A stretch of DNA of 10,137 nt from Spirochaetales bacterium (lineage in GTDB: Bacteria > Spirochaetota > Spirochaetia > Treponematales > UBA12059). The position numbers were made by a program, and so were the translations under genes. Position 1 is the first letter of the stretch, and each line of letters opens with the position of its first letter. The notes under the pieces are model-generated. The model was not told the origin of the DNA and did not search any database. It saw only the letters and a list, made by a program, of their open reading frames with translations. Shown piece after piece: positions 6,093 through 10,137 of the stretch. The stretch spans positions 1 through 10,137 of the forward strand of contig JAFGUM010000012.1 in NCBI GenBank assembly GCA_016938515.1, read 5' to 3'.

Positions 6093-6961
6093 ATCGACGC
6101 CTTCTCGGCAGACTCCACCGTGTTGAACATCAGCATGGTAATGGTCATCGGTCCTACCCCGCCTGGCACTGGAGTAATAGACCCTGCAACCTCGCTTACA
6201 GCGTTGAAATCTACGTCACCAACCAGACGCCACCCCTTGGACTTTGTCGCGTCATCCACCCTATTCACCCCAACGTCTATGACGCAGGCGCCGGGTTTGA
6301 CCATATCAGCTTTGATGAGCTCGGGAACGCCGGCGCACGCTATCAGTATGTCGGCTTTCCTTGTGTGATCCGCCATATCTTTTGTGCCGGTATGGCAAAT
6401 GGTAACGGTTGCGTTTATCGATTTTCTGATGAGAAGGTTGGCGAGCGGTTTCCCTACAATATTTGAACGGCCTACGATTACCGCGTGGGCTCCTTTGGTC
6501 TGTACTCCTGCCGTTTCTATCAATTTTATTACTCCGTGTGGAGTACACGGCAGAAAACACGGCTCGCCAATGACCATGCGTCCAATATTTACCGGAGTAA
6601 AGCCGTCAACGTCCTTGTCAGGTGAGATAGCCTCTATGACGCGCGATTCGGAAATGCCCTTGGGTAGCGGCAACTGGACGAGTATGCCGTGTACTGTTGG
6701 ATCGGCATTGAAAGCCCGTACCGTTTCTACTATCTCGTTCTCCGTTGCGCTCGCGGGAAGACGTTTTTCAAAGCTATTCATTCCCAGCTCAGCACAGGCT
6801 TTTTCCTTGGCCGTAACGTATGAAACGCTGGCGGGATCCTCGCCAACGAGGAGTACCGCGAGCCCCGGTACAACTCCGCGCGCGGCCAGAGCCTCTACCC
6901 GGGGCCTGAGCCCTGCCCGCACTTCTTCCGCCAGTTTCTTGCCATCGAGCAACGTAGCCAT
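6089..6961 (-). CDS. folD: bifunctional methylenetetrahydrofolate dehydrogenase / methenyltetrahydrofolate cyclohydrolase FolD
   Basis: 290 residues, a full-length FolD. It oxidises 5,10-methylene-THF with NAD(P)+ and hydrolyses 5,10-methenyl-THF to 10-formyl-THF in the cytoplasm, supplying one-carbon units for purines and formyl-Met-tRNA. Family motifs are present in order: S-Y-V-T-A-K-E-K (Y48, catalytic K52), V-Q-L-P-L-P (95-100, Q96), S-P-D-K-D-V-D-G (113-120), P-C-T-P (138-141), the nucleotide-binding G-R-S-N-I-V-G-K-P (164-172), D-V-G-V-N (229-233), G-D-V-D-F (248-252) and T-P-V-P-G-G-V-G-P-M-T (263-273). The ATG at 6961 has a strong AAGGAGG (complement of 6966-6972), 4 nt upstream. The 62-nt gap to the aminotransferase gene shows no clear terminator, so read-through is possible. 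Confidence 0.97.
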   Translation of the reverse strand: MATLLDGKKLAEEVRAGLRPRVEALAARGVVPGLAVLLVGEDPASVSYVTAKEKACAELGMNSFEKRLPASATENEIVETVRAFNADPTVHGILVQLPLPKGISESRVIEAISPDKDVDGFTPVNIGRMVIGEPCFLPCTPHGVIKLIETAGVQTKGAHAVIVGRSNIVGKPLANLLIRKSINATVTICHTGTKDMADHTRKADILIACAGVPELIKADMVKPGACVIDVGVNRVDDATKSKGWRLVGDVDFNAVSEVAGSITPVPGGVGPMTITMLMFNTVESAEKASM

Positions 6962-7023
6962 GGTGCCTCCTTGAATTGCCTGTTCACGCCATGAAAGTTA
7001 CTCCCGATACTATCTGAAACTGT

Positions 7024-8241
7024 TCATTCGGACAAGCAAGATTCAGCATGATACATAGTAGAGTCTATATATTTTCTAACCCGATGAGCTCCGGCTTCAA
7101 AATCACCGGGCTCTAGAATAAGGCTCAAGGCCAGGTACCCGTCACGCTCCATGTCGAAGAAGTATCCCGGCTGAACTACGATACGTTCCTCGCGGAGCAA
7201 TCCCAGCACGGTTTGTTCTTCGGGTTCGTTTCTCGGGTACTCGAGCAGAGCAGTCCAGCCACCTTCGCATCTGAGCACCCTGTAGGGAGATCCCGGCTCT
7301 TCGAAAACCCGACGCGCATACGCCAGATTTTTGGTCATGCGGCGCTGGACTCTGCGTACGAAAGCGTCAGAGCGACCCAGTAGTCCTGACAATGACGTCA
7401 TGATAGGGGCGCTCGCGGACAGGTACGCGTCAGATATTACTTCCAGCCTACGTGCTGCCTCTCGCGCTTCCGCAACCGGCCCGGAAACGCGCAGCCAGCC
7501 AAGTTTGACCTGGGGCAAGCACAACAGCTTTGAAAGACCGTCAAGCGAGAACGTCAGGCATCCCGATTCTCCGGCAAATCGAGAATGAGCCTGTTCCGCT
7601 TCGAGCGCGTACGGGAAAAACACCTCATCCGCTATGAGCGCCATCCCCAGTTCCGCACAGATAGACACTACCGCCTGGTGTTCATCCGAAGACAGGTAGG
7701 AGCCTGTGGGGTTGTTGGGATTGATGACGACCAACGCGCGCGCCTGAGACCGTTGCGCTACTCTACGGAGATCATCCATATCGATTCGCCAGCCCGCGGG
7801 GTGGGTATACTCGATTCGATACGATTCTGCCCGAACGCAATCCAGCCCGGCAAGATGCTCAAAAAGAGGGTAACCCGGCCGAGGTACCAGAACCGCGTCA
7901 CCCGCGTCACACACGAGCTTGAACAGCAACGAGTAGGATTCAGAACTACTGGCGGTGATGAAGTAGTCGTCGGGATCACCACCAAATTTCCCCGACAGCG
8001 CCTGTCGGGCGGCCAGGAGTCCTCGTGGATCAGGCTCGTATCGTTGCCATGAACCGTAACCCGGTATTCCGATGGAGCCTTCTCCAGCCCCATCGGAATC
8101 GCTACATGGTAACAGCCCTGCCCTTGTAGGATTGCTGTCTGAGAGGTTTAGTATCGAAGCTCCCTGTGCTGACAATTCTGCTACCAACGAAGCTATCGCG
8201 TTTGGCTCTGTCTGCGGCGCTATCCGCGAGGAGAATTTCAT
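7024..8241 (-). CDS. PLP-dependent aminotransferase, class I/II (fold type I)
   Basis: 405 residues from ATG 8241. The fold-type-I signature is complete. It has the S-S-S-E-S-Y segment (near 100) that holds the phosphate, and P-R-P-G-Y-P-L-F-E (about 120-128). N-P-N-N-P-T-G follows (174-180; N177 near the cofactor ring), then A-D-E-V-F (D205 pairing with the pyridine N). The Schiff-base lysine is K238 in S-L-D-G-L-S-K, followed by K-L-G-W. Near the C-terminus, where many class I enzymes have an Arg binding the substrate carboxylate (R-x-S/R-l-S-f), this one reads G-Y-L-A-L-S-L-I-L. That points to a divergent subgroup, and the substrate cannot be named. A TTG at 8256 would add five residues but has no Shine-Dalgarno; the ATG also lacks a strong one. 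It lies 53 nt after the giant gene and 62 nt before folD. Confidence 0.88.
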   Translation of the reverse strand: MKFSSRIAPQTEPNAIASLVAELSAQGASILNLSDSNPTRAGLLPCSDSDGAGEGSIGIPGYGSWQRYEPDPRGLLAARQALSGKFGGDPDDYFITASSSESYSLLFKLVCDAGDAVLVPRPGYPLFEHLAGLDCVRAESYRIEYTHPAGWRIDMDDLRRVAQRSQARALVVINPNNPTGSYLSSDEHQAVVSICAELGMALIADEVFFPYALEAEQAHSRFAGESGCLTFSLDGLSKLLCLPQVKLGWLRVSGPVAEAREAARRLEVISDAYLSASAPIMTSLSGLLGRSDAFVRRVQRRMTKNLAYARRVFEEPGSPYRVLRCEGGWTALLEYPRNEPEEQTVLGLLREERIVVQPGYFFDMERDGYLALSLILEPGDFEAGAHRVRKYIDSTMYHAESCLSE

Positions 8242-8258
8242 GAGTAATCGTACCAAGG

Positions 8259-8287
8259 ATAAGATACGAGCAACAAGGTAGCATCAA
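8259..8287 (-). promoter_or_regulatory. weak candidate promoter for the aminotransferase gene
   Basis: On the minus strand, TTGATG (8287-8282, 4 of 6 to -35) and TCTTAT (8264-8259, 4 of 6 to -10) are separated by 17 nt in the short gap after the giant gene. A transcript starting about 7 nt downstream would include ATG 8241 but not TTG 8256, which would favour the ATG. Both boxes are poor matches, so this is tentative. Confidence 0.25.
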
Positions 8288-8294
8288 TCCTGGC

Positions 8295-10137
8295 TCAGCG
8301 CCCATACGCGGAACCGTATACAAAATCATTGGCATCATAGAGCGTGCCGCTGATCGAGTATCCCCTGTACAAACCCCAGGTCTGCAGCAGCGTCAGCATT
8401 GTATCCTTGGGCTGCGCTCCTACCGATACGAAACACCCATCACTTGAACCGTACCCCGTAACGTGGGTGAGCCATCGAGGCCCTCCCTGATGCATAGCTC
8501 CTTCTCCTGTTGGCAGTATTCTTTCCCCCGATATGGTCTCTGTATCGGACAGGATAAGCACATCCCCCCACTCGGCAAACGAACCGTGCTGCGACCATCT
8601 CAGGTTGAGGGGGCCACGCGCTACCGTATTGCCCTGTAACGCCAAACCAGAAGGTAGCTTGTAGGGCTGATCAGCACCGATGGGGTTGCCCGCTAAATCT
8701 GGCTGACCATACGAGTTATCTACTGAGTTCCAGGCTCCGTCTGCCACGATTGTCGCTATCTGTTCACCAGAATCCACATCCCACTTGGTAAACGACAAAC
8801 GAGTATTTCCTGTTCCTACCGGGCTCTTCTGGCCATCCTTCCAGACGTCGTACGCGCCTTCGTATCGTTCCAGCTCTGTCGTTATGGAGTATCGCTCGTA
8901 CGCTGACTCGCCGAGTTGGCGAATGGCGGCGCTGCCGTTCAAAAAGCCATCAGTAAGGGATATTCCTGCGCCAGTTCCCAGCCAGGCTCCCGCTCCGTCA
9001 GCGCTTTCACCGTCCCATGCTACGCCAGCGCGTTTCATGATCGACTCGCCCATCAGTCGATCTCGCGCTACACCGCCAGCCATGGCTATGACGCTTTCTG
9101 CTTCTCCAGGGTTATGCCTGATGATCTTTATATCAGTGTAGTCAAGGCCAAGCACGTCGTGCAGCGTCTGATCGTCGTACAGCGATACGTCGGCAACAGA
9201 GCCGCCGAACAGCTCGAGAGCCCGTGCCTCACCAAGGTAATGAACCAAAGCTGCCGCCACGGACCGTTCCTTCTCGCTACCTTCAACCAGTTTCCAGCCT
9301 GTGGAGCCATCATCATTGGTTATTTCTGCCAGCAACCGTGCCCGCCCATCATTGATGAGCTTACCGTCCTTGGTAAGCTTCCAGTAATCATCTGAAGAGT
9401 CGTACTTGCCAAGCAGATTCGCGATCTGTTGCTGATCGCCTCCGCTGGCAGCCGCTCTCAGCGAGTAGACCTCGTCGAACTGTTCCCTCGTAAGCGCACC
9501 CGAACCATACGTAGAACCCAACCTGTCCGCCGCTTTCACGTGACCAAGAACGGCACGCTTCGTTTCCTCTATTTGCGCCATGCCTTGGTCGAGCACGCCG
9601 TTCCTGTAGGCTTCGTGCGCCAGCAGTACGTTGAGCCCGAATCTGGAATCATCAGAAAGCGCGTCGGCGCCCAGATGAATCACACTGGAGTCAGTGGCTT
9701 CGTCATACTCTGTCCTGGCGCGATAGTCACCACCGGCGTCTTCAACGATGGTGAGTTTTCCGGACACGACGCGTTCAAACAGGTCGCGTTCCTGACCTCC
9801 CGCATCATCAGCCGAGTACAGCGTACGCATCGCGCTTGAATAGCGTACCGCGTCTTCGCGTCCCGACAACAAAAGGCGGGCGTTTACCCCCCAGGTTTCA
9901 AGACCAGCTACAGCCCCACATACGCGGCTGATGCTCATATCAGCACCACCGCTTCCAATCCCAAGGCTTAGACCGTCTCCGCCTATGCCTAGTTCCAGTA
10001 GCCCGCTGGAAACAAGCCTGCCATTCGTGCCCGTGAGCCCGAAAACGTCCAGATTTGCTACATTGAAGGCAGCTCTACCCGATAGAGCGTAGTTGATCCC
10101 TTGTCCCGCAATCGCTCCCGTCAATGAAGAAAGAGCG
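8295..10137 (-). CDS. C-terminal part of a very large spirochaetal protein with HEAYR segment and SDGC-type C-terminal domain
   Basis: The frame is open from the TGA at 8297-8295 to the right edge, so about 614 residues are visible and the start lies outside. The TTG at 10124 is internal; residue numbers here count from it. Residues 30-62 are Gly/Leu-rich (G-L-L-E-L-G-I-G-G-D-G-L-S-L-G-I-G), like the repetitive body of giant surface or secreted proteins. Residues about 95-200 contain L-L-A-H-E-A-Y-R-N-G (H170, E171), then E186/E187 and H195, a spacing that suggests a metal site. Residues 485-600 form a compact final domain with H545, H554 and S-S-D-G-C-F-V (C564), resembling the His...S-x-G-C active site of L,D-transpeptidase-like enzymes. 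I recall long spirochaetal proteins of this kind (Leptospira 'longest'-type) but cannot confirm membership. Peptidoglycan or toxin activity is inference only. Confidence 0.75.
   Translation of the reverse strand, partial: ALSSLTGAIAGQGINYALSGRAAFNVANLDVFGLTGTNGRLVSSGLLELGIGGDGLSLGIGSGGADMSISRVCGAVAGLETWGVNARLLLSGREDAVRYSSAMRTLYSADDAGGQERDLFERVVSGKLTIVEDAGGDYRARTEYDEATDSSVIHLGADALSDDSRFGLNVLLAHEAYRNGVLDQGMAQIEETKRAVLGHVKAADRLGSTYGSGALTREQFDEVYSLRAAASGGDQQQIANLLGKYDSSDDYWKLTKDGKLINDGRARLLAEITNDDGSTGWKLVEGSEKERSVAAALVHYLGEARALELFGGSVADVSLYDDQTLHDVLGLDYTDIKIIRHNPGEAESVIAMAGGVARDRLMGESIMKRAGVAWDGESADGAGAWLGTGAGISLTDGFLNGSAAIRQLGESAYERYSITTELERYEGAYDVWKDGQKSPVGTGNTRLSFTKWDVDSGEQIATIVADGAWNSVDNSYGQPDLAGNPIGADQPYKLPSGLALQGNTVARGPLNLRWSQHGSFAEWGDVLILSDTETISGERILPTGEGAMHQGGPRWLTHVTGYGSSDGCFVSVGAQPKDTMLTLLQTWGLYRGYSISGTLYDANDFVYGSAYGR

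Noticed and set aside
7585..8052. Rightward 155-codon open frame inside the aminotransferase gene
   Set aside because: It is antisense to a gene with complete PLP motifs, is Arg-rich and has no recognisable domain.
8916..9395. Rightward 159-codon open frame opposite the giant gene
   Set aside because: It is antisense to a long continuous frame with consistent composition, and nothing in its product suggests a fold.

Overview
The window most likely comes from a spirochaete of the Spirochaeta/Treponema kind with mid-range GC content. The main grounds are a protein that aligns, from memory, with the Treponema pallidum adhesin TP0751 (pallilysin), and the tail of a very large glycine-rich protein of a type I associate with spirochaetes. 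The remaining genes are ordinary housekeeping genes and fit this placement without proving it.

Layout. Two genes read rightward from the left edge: the 3' end of a DHH-family phosphoesterase (1-453) and a 505-residue membrane-anchored pallilysin-related protein (499-2016). All other genes read leftward. The two sets converge at about 2020, where a perfect 7-bp hairpin spans both stop codons. Going from right to left, in the order they are transcribed, the leftward genes are: the C-terminal 614 residues of a giant protein (8295-right edge), a PLP-dependent aminotransferase (7024-8241), folD (6089-6961), folE2 (5268-6092), a small glycine-rich membrane protein (4775-5131), miaB (3380-4693), a LapA-like two-helix membrane protein (3078-3380) and a secreted SPOR-domain protein (2028-3047).

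How the genes work together. folD and folE2 overlap by four bases (GTGA) and both serve one-carbon/pterin metabolism. FolE2 makes dihydroneopterin triphosphate from GTP, and FolD interconverts methylene-, methenyl- and formyl-tetrahydrofolate. miaB, the LapA-like gene and the SPOR gene are tightly packed (TAATG overlap, then a 30-nt gap) and probably form one transcript, combining tRNA modification with two envelope proteins. A terminator-like hairpin separates them from the small membrane gene, which has a good promoter of its own.

The least ordinary parts are two. The pallilysin-family protein lacks the HEXXH site and has extra flanking domains. The giant protein carries an HEAYR segment and ends in a histidine-plus-SDGC motif like that of L,D-transpeptidase-type cysteine enzymes. 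I see no CRISPR array, tRNA, rRNA, insertion sequence, integrase or att site. No gap between genes exceeds 140 bases.
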